Shown: piece by piece, positions 10,992-20,766 of the stretch
Numbering within the stretch: the first letter of the stretch is position 1
Layout of the letters: each line of letters starts with the position of its first letter
Assembly: GCA_020631735.1 (NCBI GenBank)
Contig: CM036160.1
Coordinates: 6,122,407-6,186,406, forward strand
Length of the DNA stretch: 64,000 bases
Direction of reading: 5' to 3'
Source: Saccharum officinarum
Taxonomy: Eukaryota; Streptophyta; Magnoliopsida; Poales; Poaceae
Made by a program: the position numbers and the translations under genes
The notes under the pieces: model-generated
Told to the model about the DNA's origin: nothing
The model's input: only the letters and a program-made list of their open reading frames with translations
Databases searched by the model: none

Positions 10992-12700
10992 AAACTGAAA
11001 AGGCAGATGGTGTACTAAACCTTGTGAGGCTTGGCCTCAATCCGTATCCGTAGGCTTGGCCTCCGATTCACAACTGATCACCTGAACCACTCAGCACTGA
11101 CAGGACAACTGAAACGATAGAATAGATGGATCTACTATAAGCAATATATATATCTAAAAGATAAGTGAGATCCTAGTAAGAGCAAGCAGGTGAGGTAAGA
11201 TATGAGATGAACGCGAAAGCTACCTCGACGAGCGATGATCCGATGACTGGAAGACGATCTCGACGTATTAGGGTTACCCGAAGATGGCGACCAAAACCCT
11301 GGAATACAATCGACGATCGAACGATAATTGAATTAGTAATTCACCGAAAAATCGACGGTAAACCCTAATCCAAGGAGAAGATGTCACCTTGCAGAGACGG
11401 AGACGATCGCGAGGATTCGAAGATGAAAACCTAGCGACCTAGGGTTTAGGCTTTTTGGAGAACCTTGCGATCTAGGGTTAGGGTTAGGGGTGATGGTGGA
11501 CGAGGATCTCGGAGCTGGATTTTCGCGGCAAGGAAAAAGAGCTAGGGCAAAGGGGAGGTCACCGGCGGTGAGGCAATGGTGGCGCGCGAGCGTGGGTGCG
11601 GTGGCGAGCGCAGGGCGCGAGCGCAGGCGCAGGGAGCGGCTGTGGCGGCGGTGGCGCGTGCGCAGGGCGCGGCTACGGCTGCGACGAAGGTGAGGGCGCG
11701 GCAGCGGTGGAGGCAAGGGCGCGGCGATGGCGGAGGAGAAGGTCGTGCGGCGGCAATGGCGCAGCGGCGCTCGGGATCTCGGCGAAAAACGATGAGAACG
11801 GCGATGATGAAAGAAACGAAAACGAGATCCAACCGTACGGTTAAAAAGGGCGAGATTTGCTTTATGCGTGATGACCGGACGCGGTGGTCGAATGACCGGA
11901 CACGGTGGAGACAGCGTCCGGTCACATTCCAGTAAGCTCCTGGAATGACCGGACGCGTCCGATTATCCATGATCGGATGCTGACAGCGTCCGGTTTTGAT
12001 TTGCCCGGAAAACTGAGACGGATGACCGGACGCGGTGGTGGTTACCGAGACCGGACGCGGTGGTCGACAGGGGCGCGTCCGGTGCAGCGTCTGGTTAGAG
12101 GTTTCGAAGAAAAACTTTGGGAATGACTGGACGCGCTGGTGGACGCATGACCGGACGCGGTGGTGAAGCAGAACCGCATCCGATGCAGCGTCCGGTCGAG
12201 CGTCCGGTCGCTGTAAAAAGCTCTTTTTCAAACCGTTTTTCGACGCGACTTCTCCCAATCAAGTTCCAATTCAAAGAGACTCAAATAAACACCAATTGGA
12301 ACTTGATATGAGTGACCTCACTCAAACCCTCAAAATTTTCAAAATATTTTGCCTTAGGCAAGTATTATTTTTAAGAAAATATTCAATAAACACCCGAGGA
12401 GCAACGTATGGCCATGCAATAGAGTTTATGAACCCTTGGGAGCTTCAAATGCTCTCTCTATTTATGGACGAACACAGAGGTTACTCAAAGCTAAACCGAA
12501 AAGAAACGACAAAGCAACAACCATGCATATGCAATGCAAAAGAAGAAAGGAGAACTAGGTTGCTTGTCAAGTTTGATCCACGGTTAGGCTTTTTCACTCC
12601 TCCAAAGGAGGGTTATCATAACCGTGTTAGACAAGGCCTAGATGCATTGCCGGGAAATAAACATGACAAATAATACAATGCAATGCAAGTGACAAACACA
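10992..12700 (-). other. Spacer between Sirevirus pol and the extra ORF
   Basis: No coding region is credible here. The part at 11480-11780 is very GC-rich and gives long overlapping open frames of Arg/Ala-rich low complexity on both strands, which I treat as composition artefacts. The part at 12220-12700 is AT-rich. Short runs of AGGGTTAGGG at 11471-11490 are not a telomere array. Confidence 0.5.
11872..12215. repeat. Cluster of CCGGACGCG motifs in both orientations
   Basis: GACCGGACGCG or close variants occur on the plus strand about seven times, and the reverse form GCGTCCGGT about six times, within 345 bp. Single cases form a near-palindrome (GACCGGACGCGTCCGAT near 11946). The same motif family is in the LTR near 7866-7975. 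CG-rich palindromic repeats are known from Sirevirus LTRs; here they sit in the internal spacer. Confidence 0.75.
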
Positions 12701-12703
12701 AGC

Positions 12704-14101
12704 TCATCTTTTAAAGTTACTAGACTCAAGCACATTTAGTTCACTTCTCAATCTACAAAAGGTAGTCTCATCTAAAGGTTTAGTGAAGATATCCGCTAAT
12801 TGATTTTCACTTCTTACACCTTCTAGTGATATATCATTTTTAGCAACATGATCTCTTAGAAAGTGGTGGCGGATATCAATGTGCTTGGTGCGAGAGTGTT
12901 GTATCGGATTATTTGCAATTTTAACCACACTTTCATTGTCACACAAAAGCGGCACCTTTTCAAGAACAACTCCATAGTCTAGGAGGGTTTGTTTCATGTA
13001 TAAGATTTGTGCACAACAAGGCCCCGTGGCAATGTATTCCGCCTCGGCGGTGGACAAAGCCACACTATTTTGCTTTTTAGATGACCAAGATACTAAGGAT
13101 CTCCCAAGCAAATGGCATCCTCCGGATATGCTTTTTCTATCAATTTTGCAACTGGCATAATCCGAATCGGAGTAGCCAACTAGTTGGAATCTAGCTCCTT
13201 TGGGATACCAAAGTCCAATGCTTGGGGTATACTTAAGATATCTTAGGATTCTTTTTACAGCACTTAGGTGAGGTTCTTTAGGGCACGCTTGAAAGCGGGC
13301 ACACATACACACACTAAACATGATGTCGGGCCTAGATGCGGTAAGGTACAACAAACTACCAATCATAGAGCGGTAAAGAGTTTGATCGATTGGTTTACCT
13401 CCCTCATCTAGGTAGAGATGTTCATTAGTTGGCATTGGGGTCTTGATTGGCTTGCATTCTTCCATCTTGAATCTTTTGAGAAGATCCTTGATATACTTTT
13501 CTTGAGAGATAAAAATCCCTTCTCTCATTTGCTTGACTTGAAACCCAAGGAAGAATTTTAGCTCACCAATCATTGACATCTCGAATTCTTTTGACATCAA
13601 TTCACCAAATTCTTTGCAATAGTCTTCATTTGTTGACCCGAAGATGATATCGTCAACATAGACTTGACAAATGAAGATCTCTTCATTAAATTTCTTGGTG
13701 AATAGTGTGGTGTCAACCTTCCCAATAGTGAAGCCCTTCTCAATGAGGAAGTCCCGGAGGCGCTCATACCACGCTCTAGGGGCTTGCTTGAGCCCATATA
13801 GCGCCCTGGACAACCTATAAACATGATTAGGATATCTAAGGTCTTCAAACCCGGGAGGTTGTTCAACAAAGACTAGTTCATTTATGAAGCCATTTAAGAA
13901 TGCACTTTTCACATCCATTTGATATAGTTTCATATCATGATGTGATGCATATGCAAGAAGGATACGGATGGCTTCAAGTCTTGCAACGGGTGCAAAAGTC
14001 TCTCCAAAATCAAGACCTTCAACTTGAGAGAACCCTTTTGCTACTAGTCTTGCCTTGTTTCTTACTACTACCCCTTGATCATCTTGCTTGTTGCGGAACA
14101 C
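12704..14101 (-). pseudogene. Sirevirus reverse transcriptase and RNase H part of pol
   Basis: 465 codons stay open without a stop. The order is: RT N-terminal part (KARLVAKGF and [12 protein letters not shown] at residues ~17-50), a [11 protein letters not shown] segment with a catalytic Asp near residue 62, the YVDDIIFGS active site near residue 148, then RNase H with GYSDSDYA and the [10 protein letters not shown] and STAEAEY motifs, ending [10 protein letters not shown]. Both catalytic Asp of YVDD are intact. It is labelled a pseudogene because it is separated from integrase by frameshifts around 14100-14600, so a full polyprotein cannot be read. The outermost codon is ATG in a conserved region, not a native start. 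Confidence 0.9.
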
Positions 14102-15803
14102 CCACTTGGTTCCAATGACTCTTGCACCTTTGGATGCTTTTCAAGTGTCCAAACTTGATTGCGGGCGAAGTTGTTCAATTCTTCATGCATGGCATTCACC
14201 CAATCCGGATCTTGAAGAGCTTCTTCTACATTCTTAGGTTTAAGACAAGAGACAAAAGAGTGATGTTCAACAAAAGAATTAAACTTTTGAGATCGAGTCA
14301 TTACACCCTTTGTAGGACTCCCTATGATGAGATCTTGTGGATGTGCTTGAAGTAGGGTGAGTTTCTTCGATCAACCATTTGAGGAGTAGGATGTGGAGCA
14401 TCAACATCTTGTGCTTGTGCCTCGGCTTTATGATGAGAGACATGTGTGTCTTCATTTTCAACTCTCTCATTCTTGTAATCATCTTGAGGCACATATGATG
14501 AAGATGGTGGATTGACAATTTGTACATCGTCTTCATCATCTTTAGGCTTGATGTCACCCACGGGCATGTTCTTCATGGCCTCCCTCAATGGTTCATCACC
14601 TACATCATCACAATTCTCAATTGCTCCTTGGAGCCATTAGATTCATCAAATTCCACATCATATGTTTCTTCAACCAAACCGGTAGCATGGTTAAATACTC
14701 TATATGCTTTGGACTTTGATGAGTAGCCAACAAGAAAACCAATATCACAACGCCTTTGGAACTTCCCTACGCTTCTTGTAGATATAGCATTTGCAACCAA
14801 ACACCCGAAGAATGAGACGTCCGGCTTCTTCCCATTTAGCAACTCATAAGGGGTCTTGCAAAGGAACTTTTGTAGGAAGAGGCGATTTGAAGCATAGCAT
14901 GCGGTGTTGATTGCCTCGACCCACAATTTCTCCAGTGTATTGTACTCATCTAGCATTGTTCTTGCAAGAGTGATCAAGTCCGGTTCTTTCTCTCAACTAC
15001 ACCATTTTGTTGAGGAGTGTAGGTTGATGACACTTCATGCTTGATTCCAATTTCATCACAATAAGCTTCAATGTTGGTGTTGTCAAACTCTTTTCCATTG
15101 TCACTTCTAATCTTCTTTATTTTTACTTCAAATTCATTTTGAGCTCTCTTTGCAAACTTCTTGAAGCAACTTGCCACTTCGGATTTGTCATGAAGGAAGA
15201 AGGTCCAAGTGTATCTTGAGAAGTCATCCACAATCACAAGACAATAAAGATTTCTATCCAAACTCTTGTAAGTTGTAGGACCAAACAAATCCATGTGTAG
15301 AAGTTCTAGTACTCTTGATGTTGACATGTAGGCTTTGGTTGGATGAGTGTTTGCAACTTGTTTGGCTTGACATGCACTACAAGGTTTGTCCTTCTCAAAC
15401 TTTACATCCTTCAAACCTCTCACTAATTCTTTCTTCAATAGCTTGTTGAGAGTGTTCATTCCAACATGAGCAAGCCTCCTATGCCAAAGCCATCCAAGTG
15501 TAGTCTTGGTGAACAAACATGTCATCAAGTTTGCATCTTCGGAGGTGAAGTCAACTAGATAGAGATTATTATATCTAAAGCCCTTGAAAATCAATTGCTT
15601 GTCATCTATCTTTGTAACAACCACTTCATTTGGACTAAACAAGCATTGGTAGCCAAGATCACATAGTTGCCCAACGGATAGTAAGTTGAAACTCAATGAA
15701 GCAACATAGAGCACATTTGAAAGAGATGATCATTTGATATTGCAACCTACCTATACCCTTGACTTTGCTCTTTGAATTGTCCCCAAATGTGATCTTGTCT
15801 TGA
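14102..15803 (-). pseudogene. Sirevirus gag-pre-integrase and integrase part of pol, frameshifted
   Basis: From the gap leftwards: a DKITFGDNSKSKVKGIG segment of the gag-pre-integrase region; a frameshift near 15715; the HHCC zinc-binding part with WHRRLAHVGMN and CSACQ; an integrase core with LHMDLFGPT (first Asp), RSDNGKEF (second Asp) and PQQNGVVERKNRT (Glu); a stop and shift near 14974; then the LITLARTMLDEYNTLEKLWVEA C-terminal region. Further frame changes fall at about 14600 and 14300. DD-E residues are all visible, but the protein is cut into at least four frames. Confidence 0.85.
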
Positions 15804-15903
15804 NNNNNNNNNNNNNNNNNNNNNNNNNNNNNNNNNNNNNNNNNNNNNNNNNNNNNNNNNNNNNNNNNNNNNNNNNNNNNNNNNNNNNNNNNNNNNNNNN
15901 NNN
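15804..15903. other. Assembly gap (100 N)
   Basis: Exactly 100 N. Sirevirus pol stops on its left and a CACTA transposase gene starts on its right, so an unknown length of sequence is missing. Confidence 0.99.
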
Positions 15904-15951
15904 ATGCAATTGTTGGTTTTATTACTCGCTTACACATGTATATGACAGAGG

Positions 15952-16833
15952 ATGGCTAACCGTGACTGGATGTACACGGGCTTTGCAAGTAAGAGTGATG
16001 AATGGATTAGGGGGGTGGAACATTTCGTCAATGAAGCATTTGACCCAGCTGTTGCTAAAGGGTCGAAACGGATGCCGTGTCCCTGCAGCGACTGTAAGAA
16101 CTCAAAAAGAAAACTGCCCAGAGAGATGTGGAAAGATATTCACAAGAATGGATTCATGCCAAACTATACCCGCTAGACCTTGCATGGTGAGCGTGATCGT
16201 ATGGCAGCGGAGGATGTGAGAGCACGCCTCGAGGATTTTGATGAAGATGCCAGGGTGGCCGACATGATGGTAGACATCAACGAGGCATGTGACAATGAAG
16301 GATCGGTGGAGGAGGATCCAGAGGAAACCGCAAAGGTGTTTTACTTGATGATGGATTCGGCACACCCTGTTCGCTCTTCGCTCCACCCCTGTCCCCCCCT
16401 GTTCCTGCCCCTGCAGGGAGTCCGTGAGTATATATATATGTTTGTCTATTGCTTTGGCTTGTGCGGTCGTCCTGTAGGTACTAATGAGATCGCTTATATA
16501 TTGTGCAGCACATCAGTCGTGGGGTTCGAACCCGACCCTTCACCAAGCAGTGGGTGGCAGGTTAGTCCTTATGGCCACCCGAGTACGCAGCACACGTGGC
16601 CTGGTGCCCATCCGCAGCACGGCCACCCTGCATTGTCCGACAGCCCTCCTCCGCTCCCCAAGTACTCGTACCCATACCAGTCGGCGCCAGGGCAGGCCAT
16701 GGTGGTGGGCGCCAGGGCAGGTGGGACCTCTCCACACCTTGGGGGAACTCACCCGTGGTCGCGTGCCAGATGGGGGCTCAGTACACGATGGAGGCCACGG
16801 CGACGACAGGTCAGAGTCACAGCACCAGGGTGA
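15952..16833 (+). pseudogene. CACTA TNP2-like transposase N-terminus, internally deleted
   Basis: The ATG at 15952 starts MANRDWMY, followed by CPCSDCKNSKRK and KNGFMPNYTR, the transposase-associated zinc-binding domain at the N-terminus of TNP2 proteins. A TAG at 16174-16176 replaces the Trp usual at this place; the frame continues with LHGERDR and an acidic stretch to VFYLMMDSAHP, where the catalytic domain should begin. Instead the sequence moves into a proline-rich coding-like stretch (SPPPLPKYSYPYQSAPG, 16650-16690) like the distal CACTA exons. The catalytic DDE core is missing, so this copy could not transpose by itself. Confidence 0.8.
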
Positions 16834-16941
16834 GGCGCTAGCGACTTCGAGCAGTGATATCCATGTGGACTTATGGTTTATGTTATGAACTTGTGGTTTA
16901 TGTTGGACTTTATGTTAGATTTGTCCTATCTATGTTGATTT

Positions 16942-16944
<3 letters not shown>

Positions 16945-17007
<63 letters not shown>
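16945..17007. repeat. (TA)n microsatellite
   Basis: An uninterrupted AT/TA tract of about 31 units between the CACTA coding remnant and its subterminal repeat region. Confidence 0.98.
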
Positions 17008-17010
<3 letters not shown>

Positions 17011-17049
17011 GAGGCTGTGCATGTAAAAAAACAAAAAAAACAAAAAATT

Positions 17050-17468
17050 CCCAGCTTTGCCGAGAGCCTGCCAGGCTGGCTCTCGGCAAAGGAAGGCTTT
17101 GCCAAGAGCCGTCCAGGTAGGCTCTCGGCAAAGATTTTTTTTAAAAAAATTAAAAAGTCTTTGCCGAGAGCCTAGATGGACGGCTCTCGACAAAGTTCTT
17201 TTTTTAAAAAAATAAAAAGTCTTTGCCGAGAGCCGGCCAGCCCGGCTCTCGGGAAAGACGACGTCAACTTTGACGTTCCTCGACGGCGCCGTGGGCTTTG
17301 CCAAGGGCGCTTCTGGCCTTCGGCAAAGTCTTTGCCGAGAGCCTGCCGTGTGGCTCTCGGCAAAGAATTCTTTGCCGAGAGCTTCTTTGCCGATAGCTCT
17401 TTGCCGAGGGCTTTTAGGCCTTTGCCGAGGGCTCCCGGCTCTCGGCAAAGAAGTCGGATCCAGTAGTG
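17050..17468. repeat. CACTA right subterminal repeats and TIR
   Basis: More than a dozen CTTTGCCGAGAGCC motifs alternate in both orientations over 400 bp, ending at the TIR. In CACTA elements such motifs bind the transposase-associated protein. The inverted pairs can form hairpins. Open frames across the array are by-products of the repeat. Confidence 0.9.
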
Positions 17469-17599
17469 ACAGGATCGTATTGCCAATGGACTAGTACGTA
17501 CCTTGCCAAACCGACCCAGATTGCCAAATATATATTAAGTATACAAGCACGTACGTAGCGACTCCTCTATGCACGCCGTCACACCAGCGACGACGACAT

Positions 17600-18689
17600 A
17601 TGGCGTCTACGCTGGCTGTAGAGCTTGTGGAAGAGATCCTCCACCGCATCCCTCCCGATGAGCCGGCGCACCTGGTCTGCGCCACCCTCGTCTGGAAGGC
17701 CTGGCACAGCATCCTTTCTGATAGCAACTTCCTCCGCCGCTACCGCAGGTTCCACGGAACACCGCCCCAACTAGGTTACATCTGTAACCACAAGGAGTTA
17801 ACTGTCCGATTCGTCCCCACGACCTCCGTCGCCGCTTCCCCTGTCTGGTATCCCGTGCTCAGCTGCAGCGGCAAGATAGCCTCAGCATTGGATTGCCGAC
17901 ATGGCCGTGTGCTAATTGAGGCCAAGGAGCACAGGGGCTTAGTGGATAGTCTCATCGTCTGGGACCCCATCACCGGCGGCCAGCACAACCTGAGCTTATG
18001 CCCTCTTACTTGAACTACCCTTACCTCTGTGCGGGGGCTGTGCTCTGTGCCACAGACGGCTGCGACCACCTTGACTGCCACAGTGGTCCGCTCCTTGTGG
18101 TAATTATGGGGATTGGGGAGCAGCTTTGCCAGCGGCAATGATGGTCTATGCAAATGGGCAAGCGTGTACTCATCAGAGACCGGTGCCTGGAGTGCCCCGA
18201 CCCCAATATAAAGAACCAATACTTCAATGATTCGAGACGCAGCCTTTTTACTGGAGATGCACTATACTTCACCAGTGTACTAGCTCCTAGAGCGGATCAT
18301 CGTCAAGTATGATTTGCGCAAGCATGAGTTATCCGTGATAGATTTGCCCGGGCTGTTTTGCCCTATTCTCATGAAGGGAGATGACGGAGGGTTAGGATTT
18401 ACAGTCATGTTGCACAATTGCATCCACATGTGGTCATGGCAAGCAGGTATCAATGGCACTCAAGAGTGGGTGAAATATAGGGTTATGGAGCTTGGCACAC
18501 AGGTTCCTGTAGATGGACGCCTACGAGGTTTGATTTGCGCCGTGGATGGCACAAACACTATTCTCATTGACATGGATAATCTTCACGCTTGACCTCAAGT
18601 CAGAGCAAGTGAGGAAGATTGGCCAACAAGATACCTACTTCCGTGGACCCATCTTTCCTTACACGAGCTTCTACACTCCAAACTACTAG
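17600..18689 (+). pseudogene. F-box protein pseudogene (paralogue of the intact gene at 31139)
   Basis: The F-box is intact at residues ~5-50 (VELVEEILHRIPPDEPAHLV), followed by GYICN, RFVPTTSVAA, ALDCRHGRVLIEA and WDPITGG, all matching the paralogue at 31139. F-box proteins are substrate receptors of SCF ubiquitin ligases, the F-box binding SKP1. The frame breaks near 17995 (two extra bases, stop at 18011-18013), again around 18140 and 18290, and near 18590; homologous segments resume each time up to a stop at 18687-18689 that matches the paralogue's end. At least four frameshifts make it non-functional as a full protein, although the first 137 codons could still give an F-box peptide. A CACTA end lies 132 bp upstream of the ATG. 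Confidence 0.88.
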
Positions 18690-19700
18690 CCCTGCATCTC
18701 TGTTTATTAACTACTATATGCACGTGTAAGTTATACATGCCTGTGCGTTGCACCGAGGTAACGTTTTTTGACTGAACCTTCGTAATGGGATGTGAACACA
18801 TGAGCTCCAAGGATTTTGTATCGGACACGGACACGTGGATCTGGTCTTTGTATCGGAAGTTCGGAACTGGATAGGAAACGGACATGTGAGCTCCGAGTGG
18901 GGGATGATTCATATCGGACTCAGACGTGTGATCATAGATCGAGAGGATCGAGACTTTGGTATCACCAGTTGGATGATGACATTAGAGTCTTTTGAGGTTT
19001 AGAAGATATAAGATATATATAGTGATCACATGTAGTGACGAACCAAGGCAATATAAGCTGCAAAAGTGACATGATCACGATCACATATATATGCAGCAAA
19101 GTACTCTGACCTATCCTTAACCCTACATGCCTACGCCATACAACATGATTTCTATATATTTTGGAGCAAAATTAATTTTTTTGTGAACATAGGATTGTAA
19201 GGCCACTCGGAATTTTATATATAATAGTGATGTACGGATTTCTGAATTATTTTGGGGATAAAAAATACATGAGTACGTAATATAATGTTTGCAATCTCGT
19301 GTGCACCAACATAACGTTTTCTATTTGTTATATTTTATATTGGGGATATAAAATACATGAGTACGAAATTATATTTAATTGCAGTTTTCAGGCCAATGCA
19401 ATAACCTGACGTGGAACATATGTTCCAAGCCAATGCAAGGATGCATGCCCGTAAATGGCGCTTGTATCGTCTTCACCCCTGTATTTGTTTTGTGTTATTG
19501 TTGCCGAGCTGTCCTCCACATCCTTTTCTTTTCGGGCAAACATGCCCTTCATGTGCTTGGCAAAATACTTTATATCTTGCTGAACTGAAGCTCTGAAGTG
19601 TATTACGTCTTTAATTTATTTCTGTTGGACACTGAAATATATATAGTAAAGGCATCACTTTCATTTCTTTTACAATTGCTTGTAGCTGCGAACCTATGAC
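18690..19700. other. AT-rich intergenic sequence, no gene seen
   Basis: Contains 3' flank of the F-box pseudogene, short TATATA tracts and a GTGCGTTGCAC hairpin near 18745. Nothing with recognisable coding content on either strand. Confidence 0.5.
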
Positions 19701-20736
19701 TCTTATATATCTCCAGGAGTCTTTTTAACACTCTAAATTATTATTTGAAGAGTTATCTTGGCAAAAAAAATAAAAATCGTTCTCTATATTTGTCCACCCT
19801 CTAGCAGCTTCTCCATATCTTGTGTGCACTATGGAGAGCCAGCCTCGTTCTCTTCTTTGGCTAGCGAAAAATCCAGAATAGAGAATGTTAATATTTTGAG
19901 ATCTAATTAAAAAAGTTGTTGAGGGTACTTTTTCACAAAATCTAGTATTTGAAGGAGCCAAAACTTTGCTGTTAGAAGGATATAAAGAGGCTCTTAGAGT
20001 TTCTCTTAGTTTATATTTACGTTTATTAAGCATTATATTTATGAATTATTCGACAAGTCTTGTCCCGGGTAAGGCGAAGTAAATAATAAGATTCTCCAAA
20101 ATTGAATGCTTTATCAAGATTGGCCGATCAAAAACCATTTTATATGATTAGCCTAGATCTAAGTTTCACTGTCAAGTCTAAACCTAGCATCACTGCTGGA
20201 ATTGGTTCTGCCAGAGGGCAATCGGTAGCGGGACTTCTAATTATCTTCCAGCAGTTTTTTCTCTCTGTTTTCTTCCACTTTTGTATGGTGCTGATTTTGT
20301 TAAGATTTGTGCTCCCATTTGTTATCTGTTCTGTGGTCCCATCTTATAATTGTGTGTGTGTCGTTTGATATGACCTTTGAAATATCCTGCTGCTTTCTTT
20401 ATCACAAAAGTTATCCCGCGGTTTCATTTTATTTCTGTACTATGGGAGTTGTTGACGGTAGTCGTCTCCTTGCTGGTGCCGGCGTCGGCGGCGTTGTCGC
20501 CAGTGGCAGTGGCCGCGTGCTCTCCTCTTTTATCTCCGCATCTGCCCGTTCCTCGCTCCTCCGCTCCCCTCGACACTCTGCTCTCATCCTCTCCCTCCCA
20601 CAAGCTCTGTACAATATAGTTTGTGAGCTTGCAAAGTCACGCTCTCCCGTGACTGTTAATTTTACGAACTTTGCCTTTTGGATTAAATGTCACTTATCAT
20701 GTGATCCATGTGTTTTTATTACCAAGATTTAGTTGT
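19701..20736. other. Probable body of a Helitron, no gene recognised
   Basis: Mostly AT-rich with one GC-rich patch at 20455-20590 giving Ala/Ser/Pro-rich frames on both strands that I do not believe. The segment at 19700-20030 has the look of a grass MITE (repeated GAGTCTTT/GAGAGTT-type ends) but its termini are not clear. The left end of the Helitron was not found. Confidence 0.3.
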
Positions 20737-20766
20737 CCCGTAGCAACGCACGGGCACGCTACCTAA
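20737..20766 (+). mobile_element. Helitron 3' terminus
   Basis: A hairpin with stem CCCGT/ACGGG (20737-20741 and 20750-20754) lies 8 bp before CTAA at 20763-20766, followed by T. Helitrons end in a short hairpin plus CTRR and insert between A and T. The CCCGTAGCAACGCACGGG hairpin is of the type common at grass Helitron ends. The 5' TC end was not identified, so element length is unknown. Confidence 0.55.

Larger units (their letters stand above)
7119..15803 (-). mobile_element. Sirevirus (Maximus/SIRE-type Copia) element, minus strand, 5' part lost in a gap
   Basis: The order on the minus strand is gag-pre-integrase, integrase, reverse transcriptase, RNase H, long spacer, extra env-like ORF, purine tracts and 3' LTR. 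That is the Copia order (integrase before RT) with the extra 3' ORF and repeated polypurine tracts typical of the Sirevirus genus. The LTR start on the coding strand is TGAAAGCATCTAGGCC, common to grass members. The gag, protease, 5' LTR and right target-site copy lie in or beyond the gap at 15804. The element lies inside the LTR of the Gypsy element, so it is the younger of the two. It cannot be autonomous: pol has frameshifts and the extra ORF has eight stops. Confidence 0.88.
15904..17468 (+). mobile_element. CACTA (En/Spm) element, right part, ending ...CCAGTAGTG
   Basis: A TNP2-type transposase N-terminus, a proline-rich downstream exon, a TA microsatellite and a subterminal array of CTTTGCCGAGAGCC / GGCTCTCGGCAAAG motifs are followed by the terminus GGATCCAGTAGTG at 17456-17468. 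Read from the right, that is CACTACTGGATCC, the CACTA terminal inverted repeat. The left terminus is in the gap, so the 3-bp target duplication (right flank ACA) cannot be checked. Confidence 0.88.

Noticed and set aside
11471..11492. Telomere-like AGGGTTAGGGTTAGGGG
   Set aside because: Only two to three units, inside a retrotransposon; such short runs occur by chance.
11384..12258. Long overlapping ORFs (up to 238 codons) in the Sirevirus spacer
   Set aside because: Arg/Ala/Pro-rich frames are open on both strands because of GC-rich simple sequence; no domain or codon signal.
16930..17466. ORFs across the TA tract and TTTGCCGAGAGCC array, both strands
   Set aside because: Translations are Ile/Tyr runs and repeated CREPA/RQRL phrases produced by the repeats themselves.
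18742..18765. A third Helitron-like hairpin (GTGCGTTGCAC)
   Set aside because: No CTRR-T follows at the right distance on either strand.
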